Notes under the pieces: generated by a model
Database searches by the model: none
What the model saw: the letters and a program-made list of their open reading frames with translations, nothing else
What the model was told of the DNA's origin: nothing
Source: Caryophanales bacterium
Lineage (GTDB): Bacteria; Bacillota; Bacilli; JARBTR01
Assembly: GCA_029240105.1 (NCBI GenBank)
Contig: JARBTR010000015.1
Span: 1-40,942, forward strand
Direction: 5' to 3'
Length of the DNA stretch: 40,942 nucleotides
In this document: piece by piece, positions 17,886-27,722 of the stretch
How positions within the stretch are numbered: position 1 is the first letter of the stretch
Layout of the letters: every line of letters starts with the position of its first letter
Position numbers and translations under genes: made by a program

Positions 17886-19709
17886 TTAATCTTCACTTAA
17901 GTCAAGAACAGCCATGAACGCTTCTTGAGGAACCTCTACAGATCCTACTTGTTTCATACGCTTCTTTCCTTCTTTTTGCTTATCAAGTAATTTACGTTTA
18001 CGTGAGATATCTCCTCCGTAACATTTAGCAAGTACGTTTTTACGTAGTGCCTTAATTGTTGAACGGGCAACAATTTTTTGGCCTACAGCTGCTTGAATTG
18101 GAACTTCAAATTGTTGACGAGGTATCAATGTTTTTAATTTTTCTACAATCACTTGACCACGCTTATGTGCGAAATCCTTATGAACGATGAAGCTTAATGC
18201 ATCGACTTTTTCGCCGTTTAACAAAATATCCATTTTCCAAAGTTTTGATTCCTTATATCCTATCAACTCATAATCGAAAGAAGCATAGCCCTTTGTACTT
18301 GATTTTAATTGATCAAAGAAATCATAAACAATCTCAGCTAGAGGGATTTCATACGTCAGAGTCACTCGGTTTTCATCTAAGTATTGCATATCTAAGAAAA
18401 TGCCGCGCTTATATTGGCAAAGTTCCATAATAGCGCCAACAAATTCATTTGGTACCATAATCTTCGCTTTTACATATGGCTCTTCAATAAAATCAATTTT
18501 TTGTGGGTCTGGCATATTTGACGGATTATCAATATCAAATTGTGTTCCGTCCGTTCTTGTTACCTTGTAAATTACGGATGGAGCAGTTGTAATCAAATCA
18601 ATTTTGAATTCACGTTCAATACGTTCCTGGATTACATCCATGTGTAAAAGTCCCAAGAAACCGCATCGGAAACCGAATCCAAGTGCTTGTGAAGATTCCG
18701 CTTCAAATTGCAGGGAAGAGTCGTTTAATTGGAGTTTCTCCAATGCCTCACGTAAATCATTAAACTTATTTGTATCAATTGGATAAACACCGCAGTATAC
18801 CATAGGGTTTAACTTACGATAACCAGGCAATGGTTCTGTCGCGCCATTCTTAGCATTTGTTACTGTATCCCCTACACGTGTGTCAGCAACATTTTTGATT
18901 GCCGCTGTAAAGAATCCTACATCACCAACGGTCAATTCATCGAGTAAAGTTGATTTTGGTGTGAATACCCCTACTTCTAAAACTTCAAACTCAGCATTTG
19001 TTGCCATCATTTTAATTTTATCACCAGGTTTAATCATACCTTCAACAACACGAACGTAAACGACAACTCCACGATAGGCATCGTATAAAGAGTCGAAAAT
19101 TAGTGCTTTAAGTGGAGCTTTTGGATCTCCGGATGGTGCAGGTACCTTTTCCGCAATCTGTTCTAAAATCTCTTCAATACCGATTCCAGCTTTAGCAGAT
19201 GTCAATACAGCCTCAGACGCATCTAAGCCGATAACATCCTCAATTTCCTGACGAACACGTTCAGGATCAGCACTTGGTAAGTCAATTTTATTAATGATTG
19301 GAAGAATTTCCAGATCATTGTCTAATGCAAGGTAAACATTCGCCAACGTTTGAGCTTCAATCCCTTGAGCGGCATCTACTACCAAAATGGCACCTTCACA
19401 GGCAGCTAAACTTCGTGAAACCTCATACGTGAAGTCGACATGTCCAGGAGTGTCTATTAAATGGTAAATATATTCTTTACCATCCTTTGCTTGATACTTT
19501 AATTGAACAGCATTCAGCTTGATTGTGATTCCACGCTCTCTCTCAAGATCCATAGAGTCAAGCAATTGGTCTTTCATTTCACGTGCCGAAAGGGCGTTTG
19601 TTATTTCTAAAATTCTATCTGCAAGGGTTGATTTCCCGTGGTCAATATGTGCAATGATAGAAAAGTTCCGGATACGACTTTGTCTATCCATTCTTTCTTG
19701 ATGATTCAT
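17886..19709 (-). CDS. lepA: Elongation factor 4 (LepA)
   Basis: Ribosome-associated translational GTPase. The 607-residue protein has the P-loop AHIDHGKST, switch II DTPGH, NKIDLP, EF-G-like domains II, III and V, and the LepA-specific C-terminal domain ([25 protein letters not shown]). The ATG at 19709 is preferred over a GTG at 19718 because TTGGAGTG is seven bases away from it and overlaps the GTG. A sigma-A promoter (19854-19883) and a folded leader (19729-19834) lie upstream. Confidence 0.97.
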   Translation of the reverse strand: MNHQERMDRQSRIRNFSIIAHIDHGKSTLADRILEITNALSAREMKDQLLDSMDLERERGITIKLNAVQLKYQAKDGKEYIYHLIDTPGHVDFTYEVSRSLAACEGAILVVDAAQGIEAQTLANVYLALDNDLEILPIINKIDLPSADPERVRQEIEDVIGLDASEAVLTSAKAGIGIEEILEQIAEKVPAPSGDPKAPLKALIFDSLYDAYRGVVVYVRVVEGMIKPGDKIKMMATNAEFEVLEVGVFTPKSTLLDELTVGDVGFFTAAIKNVADTRVGDTVTNAKNGATEPLPGYRKLNPMVYCGVYPIDTNKFNDLREALEKLQLNDSSLQFEAESSQALGFGFRCGFLGLLHMDVIQERIEREFKIDLITTAPSVIYKVTRTDGTQFDIDNPSNMPDPQKIDFIEEPYVKAKIMVPNEFVGAIMELCQYKRGIFLDMQYLDENRVTLTYEIPLAEIVYDFFDQLKSSTKGYASFDYELIGYKESKLWKMDILLNGEKVDALSFIVHKDFAHKRGQVIVEKLKTLIPRQQFEVPIQAAVGQKIVARSTIKALRKNVLAKCYGGDISRKRKLLDKQKEGKKRMKQVGSVEVPQEAFMAVLDLSED

Positions 19710-19728
19710 TCCATTCACTCCAATAAAT

Positions 19729-19834
19729 AAGGTACCTAATCACCCACAATTATCCATTAGTAGATTGGATAGTTGCGCACGTGCGATAACGATCTACTAT
19801 TATAGAAGGTTATACACAAGGCTCAAAGTACCTT
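19729..19834 (-). other. Folded 5' leader of lepA
   Basis: Nested pairing on the transcribed strand: outer AAGGTAC/GTACCTT (plus 19828-19834 with 19729-19735), inner TAGTAGAT/ATCTACTA (plus 19792-19799 with 19758-19765), and inside it GTT/AAC around the 10-bp palindrome CGCACGTGCG (19776-19785). There is no T-run, so it is not a plain terminator. It occupies most of the leader between the predicted start site near 19846 and the lepA ribosome binding site. I do not recognise an RNA family. Confidence 0.5.
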
Positions 19835-19853
19835 AAAAAATAATCTATTCTCG

Positions 19854-19883
19854 ATTATATCAGAGTAATTACAAGTGAATCAA
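19854..19883 (-). promoter_or_regulatory. Sigma-A promoter of lepA
   Basis: Minus-strand TTGATT (plus 19878-19883) and TATAAT (plus 19854-19859), 18 bases apart, leading to a ~140-base leader. Confidence 0.65.
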
Positions 19884-19925
19884 TGTGAATCTATTTATTT
19901 CCACTTTAAGAGTCCATAATTTATC

Positions 19926-20297
19926 TTATTCGAAACGATCTGTTAAGTTTGAGAAAACAAATGTCACACCTTTATCTAAATTTTTACCCATTTTTGAAAG
20001 TAAGCTACGTTTTGTTTGTGGTAGTGATTTTTTTTCTGAATTAGTTTCTAAAAACACCTCTGTACTTTCAACCTCTGTTTCTGTTTGCCCTTGGATAATT
20101 GCAACATCAGCACCATCATCTGCGGTTTGTTGTTCCTTTTTTTCCACCTCTTGATTGCTATTTACTTTCAAATCAGATGTTTGACTCTGTTTTTCCTTTT
20201 GCTGAAATATATCTCCATGATCTTGAATACGAATTCCAATTATGACACCTAGAAGGACTGATATTAAAACCAAAACCGGTATCCATCTGAATTTCAA
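19926..20297 (-). CDS. yqxA: YqxA-like membrane protein (DUF3679)
   Basis: A 123-residue protein with an N-terminal membrane helix (about 5-22, WIPVLVLISVLLGVIIGI), a variable charged middle rich in Glu, Gln and Lys, and a conserved-looking end (LLSKMGKNLDKGVTFVFSNL). Size, topology and position between spoIIP and lepA match YqxA of Bacillus, whose function is not established. The start is a TTG behind AGGGATTGAG. Probably transcribed with spoIIP (94-base gap). Confidence 0.8.
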   Translation of the reverse strand: MKFRWIPVLVLISVLLGVIIGIRIQDHGDIFQQKEKQSQTSDLKVNSNQEVEKKEQQTADDGADVAIIQGQTETEVESTEVFLETNSEKKSLPQTKRSLLSKMGKNLDKGVTFVFSNLTDRFE

Positions 20298-20391
20298 CTC
20301 AATCCCTACTTTCTTTTTTTTGACATATTAATGTTCAACAACAAACTTTATCAGAGCCTATTTTTTATAACCGTATTATTTGCCTATTATT

Positions 20392-21546
20392 TTATCTAGC
20401 AGTTGGATTGCTATTTTGATGTCCATTCACTGCCTCAGCATTCCAGAAATATTGACTAAATGCCTCAGCGAACACTTCCGAAGTCCGGGTTAGCTCTTCT
20501 GCCGTATTGTCGACTCCACCCATCTCAATTAGCATGGATTGGCCAGTTAAGTCCTGATTGTATTTACCATTTGTACCTTTCCCACTCTTTTGGAAAACGC
20601 CTCTACTTAACCCAGGTAATAAACTATCTAATTTTTGATGCAACGCATTAGCTAATTGAAGATTTTGTTCATAATTTGGGTTCTCTCCACCAATTATAAA
20701 CGCAATTTTAGCGTAGCTTAAACCATCCTTATCAATCGTTGTAATTTTTTTTGTTTGAGAGTCTCGATGAACATCAATTAGATATGTTAGATTTTTATTT
20801 TTGCCCATAGCTTCTTTAACAACTTCTCTAGATTCATCATACGAACTTGCATAATTCTTTTTCTTACTAATCAAACGGGCACCTATATCCGTTTTATCAA
20901 CACTCGTTCCAATCCCTCTTGAAATCAAACTATTTGCAATGGTTGTTCCTACATCAGTTACAGTTACAAGTGAATTTGATTGTCCAGGTGCGTAGGATTC
21001 TCGATTGTGTGAAAAATAAATGTGTACAACATCTCCGTTTGTTTTTAATCCCGTATTCGGTGGGATTGGAGTTTGAATTGGTTTGTTTTCTACTTGTTCT
21101 TTATTATCGTTTTTTTCAAGTTGGTCAATATCCACATTTGATTCAATAGGCATAGTCGTATAATCAGTACCAGCTCCTGCTACTAGAATTTTACTATCAA
21201 AATTAGAAAACCCTGGAAGCTCGTTTCCTAAGAAGCTGCGCGTATCATTAAATGCAATATTTGTTGCAAGTTTAAAGAATCGGCTTGCACTTAAATAGTT
21301 TGTTGATTTAGGTGCATTTTTTTCTTGAAAATAAATGTTTTCTGCTGTTACCATTTGAAAAATTTTGCTAGCAGGAACACTAGTAATCACATCTTTGATA
21401 TGATGTGACCCGAAATATGGTGATATATATGAACTACTTAAACAAGCCGTTAGTATAAAAAGAATTGTAATTGCACTTAATTGATATCCAATGTATTTAG
21501 ATAATTTTTTAATTTGTATAAAAGTTAAGCCCAAATTTTCGTTCAT
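20392..21546 (-). CDS. spoIIP: Stage II sporulation protein P
   Basis: Cell-wall amidase/endopeptidase that works with SpoIID and SpoIIM during septal thinning and engulfment. The protein has a membrane anchor near the N-terminus (about 20-42 from the ATG) and an amidase domain in the C-terminal half with IYFSHNRESY, LIDVHRDS and LIEMGGVDNTAEE, which carry the zinc-binding His and Glu residues. The ATG at 21546 was preferred; an in-frame TTG lies at 21555. It follows gpr by about 100 bases, as in B. subtilis, where both are forespore genes. Confidence 0.95.
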   Translation of the reverse strand: MNENLGLTFIQIKKLSKYIGYQLSAITILFILTACLSSSYISPYFGSHHIKDVITSVPASKIFQMVTAENIYFQEKNAPKSTNYLSASRFFKLATNIAFNDTRSFLGNELPGFSNFDSKILVAGAGTDYTTMPIESNVDIDQLEKNDNKEQVENKPIQTPIPPNTGLKTNGDVVHIYFSHNRESYAPGQSNSLVTVTDVGTTIANSLISRGIGTSVDKTDIGARLISKKKNYASSYDESREVVKEAMGKNKNLTYLIDVHRDSQTKKITTIDKDGLSYAKIAFIIGGENPNYEQNLQLANALHQKLDSLLPGLSRGVFQKSGKGTNGKYNQDLTGQSMLIEMGGVDNTAEELTRTSEVFAEAFSQYFWNAEAVNGHQNSNPTAR

Positions 21547-21652
21547 TTCACTCAATTCCCATCTTTAAAATCTAGTAAAAGATATGAAGATGGAAAAGTT
21601 AATAGAACTAGTTTTGGGCTGAAAAGTTATTTTAATAGAACAAATAACTAGG

Positions 21653-22753
21653 TTAATGTGTGTAAAAACCTGTATTTTGTTGGTTCACTTTTTCATGTAA
21701 TGCTGCATTTAAACCATTCGCTATAAGATTTGACATATCTTCCATAAGTGAGTCTATTTCTTTTGGTGTTACCATCAAATTATGGCCAAGTGGCGATAAT
21801 ACTTCTTGAATCAGCTTTCTTTTTTCTTCATCACTCAATGTTCCTACAATGCCAAGAAATAGTTTTCTTCCTTCTGCATCCGGTTTATCTTCTTCTTTTA
21901 GTACTGCCTTTTTCCCAAAGCTCATTCCGGCAGGTAACAAAGCCTTCCCTGGTTTTTTGGATTCTTTTAATTCCTTCCCAAAATGGCGAAGAATGAAATC
22001 TATTGTGTCACTAGTAATCGATACAGCATCCACGACTGTAGGAATACCTATCGCAATCACTGGGACACCTAAAGTCTCACGGGATATTTCTTTTCTTTTA
22101 TTTCCTACTCCAGAACCAGGATGTATCCCTGTATCTGTTAATTGTATGGTTGTATTAACTCGTTCGATCGATCGAGCTGCCAATGCATCCACAACGATGA
22201 CAAAATCTGGTTTCGATTTTTCAACGACACCTTTTATTATATCACTAGTTTCAATACCTGTTGTTCCCATTACACCAGGTGATATTGCACTCACGGGACG
22301 ATATCCCTGCTCCACAGATTCTGGTTGAAGCCGGAACAAATGATGCGTTACCATTACATTTTCTACGACATTTGGCCCAATTGCATCTGGGGTTACATTC
22401 CAGTTTCCAAGACCAACGATTAAACAGGATTCACCTTTTTTGATGTTTAATTTGTCTAACATCTTCAACAATTGATCTGTGAAGACCTTTTCAGCCTTTA
22501 TCTGTGCTTCAGTATCCCCGTCTCGTATACTTTGAACTTCGATTGTGATATACATTCCTGGCTTTTTACCAATCACTTTTTCACCCGTTGCATCCACGAC
22601 TACACTTGTAACTTTGATGTTATTCTCTTCTGTTTCACTAACGACTACACCATTAACATTTGAATTGTTATCTCTTTCAGTTACTAATGCACTAGCTTCA
22701 ATCGCAAGATCAGTACGTATTTCAAATCTACTTAAATCTAAGTTATCAGCCAA
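21653..22753 (-). CDS. gpr: Germination protease Gpr
   Basis: Atypical aspartic protease that degrades small acid-soluble spore proteins (SASPs) at the start of germination. The 366-residue zymogen begins with a propeptide ending in IRTDLAIEA, a SASP-like sequence at the autoprocessing site (about residue 18). [28 protein letters not shown] and [16 protein letters not shown] are family motifs carrying the active-site aspartates. Upstream of spoIIP and divergent from rpsT. A SASP of the gamma type is encoded at 38133-38348. Confidence 0.97.
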   Translation of the reverse strand: MADNLDLSRFEIRTDLAIEASALVTERDNNSNVNGVVVSETEENNIKVTSVVVDATGEKVIGKKPGMYITIEVQSIRDGDTEAQIKAEKVFTDQLLKMLDKLNIKKGESCLIVGLGNWNVTPDAIGPNVVENVMVTHHLFRLQPESVEQGYRPVSAISPGVMGTTGIETSDIIKGVVEKSKPDFVIVVDALAARSIERVNTTIQLTDTGIHPGSGVGNKRKEISRETLGVPVIAIGIPTVVDAVSITSDTIDFILRHFGKELKESKKPGKALLPAGMSFGKKAVLKEEDKPDAEGRKLFLGIVGTLSDEEKRKLIQEVLSPLGHNLMVTPKEIDSLMEDMSNLIANGLNAALHEKVNQQNTGFYTH

Positions 22754-22921
22754 AATTACACCTCTTTTGAATGGTTATTCAGAATGGATTATTCATTCAG
22801 TACAGTATAAAATTAGTAATGAAAGCCATTCTTTTCTTGAATAAAGTATGAGAAAGTTTGTACATTTTCATTCAAATAGGTAGTGTAAAATAAAAATACT
22901 TTACATAACATGAAAAACTAC

Positions 22922-22950
22922 TTGCAATCAGCTATTGGATTTGATAGAAT
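22922..22950 (+). promoter_or_regulatory. Sigma-A promoter of rpsT
   Basis: TTGCAA (22922-22927) and TAGAAT (22945-22950) with 17 bases between, about 65 bases before the rpsT start. Confidence 0.75.
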
Positions 22951-23022
22951 AGCGTTTGTGTAATAATTAAATGAACACCAATGTGAGTTCATATATACTC
23001 ATTTTTCTGGGAGGTGACTTGA

Positions 23023-23286
23023 ATGGCTAACATTAAATCAGCTATCAAACGTGTAAAAACGAACGAAAAAGCAAACGCTCAAAACTCTGCTCAAAAAGCA
23101 TCAATGCGTACTTCAGTGAAGAAAGCAGAAACAGCAATCGCAAACAACGGTGAAAACGTTACTCTTGTTGTTGCATCTGCAGCTCAACACTTAGATAAAG
23201 CAGTTTCTAAAGGACTTATCCATAAAAATGCTGCTGCTCGTAAAAAATCTCGTATGGCTAAAAAAGCAAACGCTCTTCAAGCTTAA
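23023..23286 (+). CDS. rpsT: 30S ribosomal protein S20
   Basis: An 87-residue, very basic 16S rRNA-binding protein: [21 protein letters not shown] at the start and [19 protein letters not shown] at the end are typical of S20. GGGAGGTG precedes the ATG. It has its own promoter and terminator and lies on the strand opposite to gpr and holA, as in other Bacillus genomes. Confidence 0.98.
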   Translation: MANIKSAIKRVKTNEKANAQNSAQKASMRTSVKKAETAIANNGENVTLVVASAAQHLDKAVSKGLIHKNAAARKKSRMAKKANALQA

Positions 23287-23297
23287 TACACAAAATC

Positions 23298-23328
23298 AAC
23301 GACTCATCTTTAAATGAGTCGTTTTTTT
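23298..23328 (+). terminator. Terminator of rpsT
   Basis: Stem AACGACTCAT/ATGAGTCGTT, 6-base loop, then seven T. Confidence 0.9.
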
Positions 23329-23345
23329 GTACGATTTTTGTACGA

Positions 23346-23383
23346 TAAAAACCCTTTATTACCACTGGTTCTAAAGGGTTTTC
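23346..23383 (-). terminator. Terminator of holA
   Basis: Minus-strand stem AAAACCCTTT/AAAGGGTTTT with a 15-base loop and T-run, 38 bases after the holA stop. Confidence 0.7.
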
Positions 23384-23420
23384 TTATTTTAAATAATAGG
23401 GTTCTCTTACTTTTTGAAGA

Positions 23421-24431
23421 TTAACTTTTCAAGATAAACAAGTCAAGCAATAACTCTTTATCTCCCTGTCCTGTTTTCATCTTATAATCAATTTCAGCAA
23501 GTTCATGTAAAACTTTGGCAAGATAATCGGATGAAAAGTTGTGTATCATTTGTTTTGCAAGTTTTACTGGGTATGGGTTTTCTTTAATCTTTGTAGCGAT
23601 TGCGCTTTCACTATACCCTTCCCCACTTAAAAATTTAACATGTGATAGTATACGGTATTGTCTAGCAATTGCTGCTAGTATTCTGATTGGTTCTTCTTTT
23701 TGAATTAACAAATCGTGATATATTTGAATTGCAGCATCTTTTTGCCTCTTCATTATTTTATCAATTAATGTAAATACATTTTGATCAAGAGATTTTGCTA
23801 CCACTAATTCTAAAACTTCATCCGTGACAACTTCACCACTTTGAACAAAAAGAGAAAGCTTTTCTATCTCAGATGAAAGCAAAGTTATATTCCCACCAGT
23901 TAGAAATATTAATTTCTCGATTGATTTAGGGTGAAAATTTAATTTGTTTTGGAAGGCCATGTCCTTTACCCAGTTGATTAAATCGATTTCTCTCAATGGT
24001 TTTGCATCAAGAACATATGCGGACTTTAATATTTCCTTTGTTATTTTTTTTCGTTCATCGAGTTTTGGTGTTGGAACAATGAAAACAGCAATAGTAAAAC
24101 TTGTAGGGTTTTTAATGTACTCTAACAATTTTTCGATATTATGATCCACTTTTTCTCTACGTTTTTCTGCTGAAAAGAAAAAAGCATTATTTAAAAATAC
24201 AACTCGTCTATCACCAAAGAATGGAAATAATTCCATTTCCTCAATTGCTATTTCAATAGGAACTTCATCCAAATCAATTGCTGAAAAGTTGAATTCTAAT
24301 TCCTCTTTCTTTAATGCATTCTCAATAAATAGTTTTTTTGTTTTTTCAATTAAGTAACTCTCAGTGCCATAAATAATATTTAATGCACTAAAATTCTTAT
24401 CATTTAATTTCTTCCAAAGTTCAAATACCAA
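23421..24431 (-). CDS. holA: DNA polymerase III subunit delta
   Basis: Clamp-loader subunit (YqeN) that opens the beta clamp. The 336-residue protein has the family layout: degenerate ATPase domain (about 1-140, NIIYGTESYLIEKTKKLF and FFGDRRVVFLNNAFF), a lid domain (LTGGNITLLSSEIEKL) and a C-terminal collar domain ending in GDKELLLDLFIL. Length is normal. It follows comEC on the same strand but with a terminator between them. Confidence 0.95.
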   Translation of the reverse strand: MVFELWKKLNDKNFSALNIIYGTESYLIEKTKKLFIENALKKEELEFNFSAIDLDEVPIEIAIEEMELFPFFGDRRVVFLNNAFFFSAEKRREKVDHNIEKLLEYIKNPTSFTIAVFIVPTPKLDERKKITKEILKSAYVLDAKPLREIDLINWVKDMAFQNKLNFHPKSIEKLIFLTGGNITLLSSEIEKLSLFVQSGEVVTDEVLELVVAKSLDQNVFTLIDKIMKRQKDAAIQIYHDLLIQKEEPIRILAAIARQYRILSHVKFLSGEGYSESAIATKIKENPYPVKLAKQMIHNFSSDYLAKVLHELAEIDYKMKTGQGDKELLLDLFILKS

Positions 24432-24480
24432 AACATACGCCTCATTTATATAGATTCCTTTTTACATTTTACCAAGTTAA

Positions 24481-24511
24481 AGAAAAAGAATCACCTATTT
24501 TAGGTGATTCT
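24481..24511 (-). terminator. Terminator of the comE operon
   Basis: Minus-strand stem AGAATCACCT/AGGTGATTCT with a 5-base loop and T-rich tail. The remaining comEC-holA gap (24512-24672) shows no gene; the small yqzM gene found there in B. subtilis was not seen. Confidence 0.8.
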
Positions 24512-24672
24512 CTCCTGGCACAATAAGCACCAATCTATGTGAATACCTATTTTCTGACGCCGGCAGTCAAAAAACAAGCAGCGAAGCGCAATTTACTGTA
24601 AATCTAAACTTATTTTTAAATTGCATTTCGACCAAGCAAAGTCATCTTTATTTTCAGTTAAATATCGAGTTA

Positions 24673-26979
24673 CTATTGCGCTTTATGATATGGTGGAAAG
24701 GTTGTGAAGGTTCCATTTTTAATGTTGAATTTAACACTTCCCTGAGTATCTGTTCGTAAAATATGTACTCGATTTTCTTTTAATCGGTCGATTACTTCTG
24801 AACTTGGATGACCATAACGATTGTTTTCACCAACAGATATGATTGACACATTTGGCCTAATTCGTTCTAAGAAAGTTTTTCCTGTAGATGTATCACTACC
24901 ATGATGGCCGGCTTTTAAAACATCAACTTGAAGTGCGTATTTTGATAATATTTCTTCTTCTGCAACAAGATCCGCATCTCCTGTGAACAAAAAGTTGACT
25001 CCATTAATTTTTGCAATGAGAACAATACTAGAACTATTTTTATCTCCACTTGTTGTTTCTGGGTGAATTACCTCAAAAAAATTATCACCTATTTTCCATC
25101 GAACGCCAGTTTTTACAATTTGTTGTATGAGATCAATTTTCTTCTGATTAAACCATTCATATTTATTAAATTCTTCATTCTGACCGGTTGGAATAAGTAA
25201 ATGCTCAACTTCTAAATTCTCAAAGATTGCTTTAGACCCACCAATATGGTCAAAATCAGCATGAGTCAAAATAAGTTTATCCAATTTGCGTATTCCTTTA
25301 CTTCTTAAAAAGGGTAAAATAACATCCTTTCCTGGGTCAAATTTACTAACCTTCTCTTGCCATGATTCTTTTTGAATAGAAAAAATCCCGCCTGTATCAA
25401 TAAGATAATTACCTGCATTGTGAGGAAGTCGAATAAAAATTGAATCTCCCTGTCCAACATCAATAAACGTAACTTCTCCATTTGATGAAATAAAATTCGA
25501 GTTAAATTGAAGTAAAAGAATTGTGAATAATACAAAAAACGAAGTAATGACCTGTTTTGGTTTATTTTGTTCCAATGAAAATAGAACGAAGAAAACACCA
25601 AAACATATAAGAAGCATAAAGATAGTAGATGGTTTTCCAAAACAAATTGAAGAAAACGGTGTATTAGAGAGTAATTTTGAGAAGTCGTATAATTCTTGAA
25701 AAAGGAAGTTTCCAATTCTCAGAAAAGAATGAAAGAGATTCCCCATCATTAAATGCAAAAAGTAAATAATTATCGTCATTGGAAAAAAGAAAAATGAGAA
25801 TAAAGGAATGTAGATAAGATTCGATAAAAACCCTAAGAGTGATACCTCATAAAAATGAACCATTAAAATTGGCAAGGAACTTACCTGACAAATTAACGTA
25901 CCTATAAAAATTTGACTAACAGGATTTCGATCCTCTCTCCCCAGTATTTTTTGGGATAGAATCAGACCGCAACAGATCGAAAAAGAAAGTTGAAATCCAA
26001 TTGAATACAGTTGATACGGTTGAATAAGTAGATACAAAATCATACATAAACAAAGACAAATTAAGGGTGAGATTCTTTTCCTTAGAAGACGAGAAATAAA
26101 AAGAATGATGACCATTCCACAAGCTCGATTTACAGATGGAGAAAATCCAGTTAAGCCTGCATAGAATGGTATCATTACAATAACTATGACCATACTCCAT
26201 TTCTGAGATATACCTAATCTAACTAATCCTGTATACAGTAACCATACAATGAACCCAACCTGTGCACCTGAAATTGAAAACAAGTGTACAATACCGAGTT
26301 TTTGATAGGCTCTATAAGCATTTTCATCAATTTGTTTTTGGTCTCCAAAAATTAATGCTATTGTGTAACTCATCAGTGGATCTGGAAAAGTACTTTTTAT
26401 CTTAAGTATTGCTTTTTCCCTTACTTGCAATATCTTCGCAGATATGGAATTTTCAGTTCTTAGGTGGTTTAATTGCTGTGCATTAAGAACCCAATGGGTA
26501 TTATTTCTTTTTAAATAGTCATGAAAGTCAAAGCCGTTTTCTACGGTATCATGTTTAGGATGTTTTAATTTTCCATTAACCTTAAAAACTTCACCAACTA
26601 GACAGTTCTTTTCCAAAATCATTTTCTCGTCTTCTGTTTGAATTTTATACGAAAGCCAGATTCGTTCTCCACTCTCTATATCCGTTGCAAATCCACTAAA
26701 AGAATCACCATCTATATTTGGCGACTTACGAAAACCGATTTCTAGACTAATTTCATTTCCCTTTAAAATTGAGTTATTTAGCTGTTCAGCTAGGATAGCG
26801 TTTAGAAAGAATGTCATGAAAAAAAATGCAAAAAGAGCCAATTGAAACCACGTAAAGCGTTTTTTTAATAAGATAATAAAAATACAAAAAAGTCCAACTA
26901 AATACCATTCAAATTGTAAACCAGTCACCGTCCCAATTACACAAAAGAAAGCACAGAAAAAGATAAGTTTTTCTTCCAT
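24673..26979 (-). CDS. comEC: DNA internalization protein ComEC/Rec2
   Basis: Polytopic channel protein for uptake of single-stranded DNA during transformation. The 768-residue protein has N-terminal membrane helices, an external OB-like loop (residues about 70-200), the Competence domain (about 210-480, FSISGAQVGFIVWLL and AGLTGFSPSVNRA) and a C-terminal metallo-beta-lactamase-like domain with HADFDHIGG near 572-580, DVGQGDS and AGHHGSDTSTG. It starts 4 bases after the comEA stop; comEB, which lies between them in B. subtilis, is missing. The gene looks intact. Confidence 0.96.
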   Translation of the reverse strand: MEEKLIFFCAFFCVIGTVTGLQFEWYLVGLFCIFIILLKKRFTWFQLALFAFFFMTFFLNAILAEQLNNSILKGNEISLEIGFRKSPNIDGDSFSGFATDIESGERIWLSYKIQTEDEKMILEKNCLVGEVFKVNGKLKHPKHDTVENGFDFHDYLKRNNTHWVLNAQQLNHLRTENSISAKILQVREKAILKIKSTFPDPLMSYTIALIFGDQKQIDENAYRAYQKLGIVHLFSISGAQVGFIVWLLYTGLVRLGISQKWSMVIVIVMIPFYAGLTGFSPSVNRACGMVIILFISRLLRKRISPLICLCLCMILYLLIQPYQLYSIGFQLSFSICCGLILSQKILGREDRNPVSQIFIGTLICQVSSLPILMVHFYEVSLLGFLSNLIYIPLFSFFFFPMTIIIYFLHLMMGNLFHSFLRIGNFLFQELYDFSKLLSNTPFSSICFGKPSTIFMLLICFGVFFVLFSLEQNKPKQVITSFFVLFTILLLQFNSNFISSNGEVTFIDVGQGDSIFIRLPHNAGNYLIDTGGIFSIQKESWQEKVSKFDPGKDVILPFLRSKGIRKLDKLILTHADFDHIGGSKAIFENLEVEHLLIPTGQNEEFNKYEWFNQKKIDLIQQIVKTGVRWKIGDNFFEVIHPETTSGDKNSSSIVLIAKINGVNFLFTGDADLVAEEEILSKYALQVDVLKAGHHGSDTSTGKTFLERIRPNVSIISVGENNRYGHPSSEVIDRLKENRVHILRTDTQGSVKFNIKNGTFTTFPPYHKAQ

Positions 26980-26983
26980 TTAG

Positions 26984-27652
26984 TTACTTCACAACTATAG
27001 AATCTTTTATTTTTTCAAACATTTTTTCGCCTATTCCAGTAACTTGCATTAAATCTTCAATACTTTGAAACTTACCTAATTCATTTCTTTTTTGTATGAT
27101 TGCATCTGCTCTTGAAGGACCTATTCCAGTTAAATTTTCGAACTCATTTGCAGTAGCTGTGTTTATATTTATTTTTTTCGTTTGTGTTGAATTACCTGAA
27201 TTGTTGAAGTTCTCAATGTAAGGAGATCCATTCATATAAGGATAGGGACTCTCCAATTCACCAACTTTAGGAATGTAAATAACCATTGTATCTTCAACAA
27301 TTGAAGCAAGATTTAAATACTTACTATCAGCATTTACTGTAAATCCACCAGCTCTTCCAATTAAGTCTGCTACTCGATCTCCTTCACTGAATTGATATAT
27401 TCCAGGAATCATAACCTCACCTTTTACATCAACCATTAATTTATTTTTAGAATCTTTATTTTCGCTTGTTATTTTTTTCACAACTTCAGATTTCTTTTCA
27501 TCTTGTGCTGTCTTAAGTTTCCAACCATTGTTTGATAGTTCAACTTTAGTTGAACTTGCTTGTGATAACAAAATAAGGGCAGTAACGATGGATATTACGC
27601 CACCCACAATTACTAGATTTTTTTTTGTTACGAATTCTTTATATTTTTCCAT
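26984..27652 (-). CDS. comEA: Competence DNA receptor ComEA
   Basis: Membrane-anchored DNA-binding protein of transformation. The 222-residue protein has a membrane helix at about 13-30, a SLBB-type domain (about 70-130, VDVKGEVMIPGIYQFSEGDRVADLI) and two helix-hairpin-helix motifs at the C-terminus (INTATANEFENLTGIGPSRA and FQSIEDLMQVTGIGEKMFEKI) that bind double-stranded DNA. First gene of the comEA-comEC unit, divergent from comER. Confidence 0.95.
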   Translation of the reverse strand: MEKYKEFVTKKNLVIVGGVISIVTALILLSQASSTKVELSNNGWKLKTAQDEKKSEVVKKITSENKDSKNKLMVDVKGEVMIPGIYQFSEGDRVADLIGRAGGFTVNADSKYLNLASIVEDTMVIYIPKVGELESPYPYMNGSPYIENFNNSGNSTQTKKININTATANEFENLTGIGPSRADAIIQKRNELGKFQSIEDLMQVTGIGEKMFEKIKDSIVVK

Positions 27653-27722
27653 AATAAAAGCCTCACTTTCATATTTTTTAATAATACTTGCTTTTTACTT
27701 TGTTTTAGGAAGGAGTATGGAC

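Noticed and set aside
19729..19834. T-box or plain terminator as the explanation of the lepA leader structure
   Set aside because: No T-box AGGGTGG-type sequence and no T-run after the hairpins.
21849..22328. 159-codon plus-strand frame opposite gpr
   Set aside because: Antisense shadow of gpr without ribosome binding site.
24512..24672. Possible yqzM gene between comEC and holA
   Set aside because: No small membrane-protein frame with a ribosome binding site was found. A short GC-richer stretch (about 24557-24590) shows a weak dyad only.
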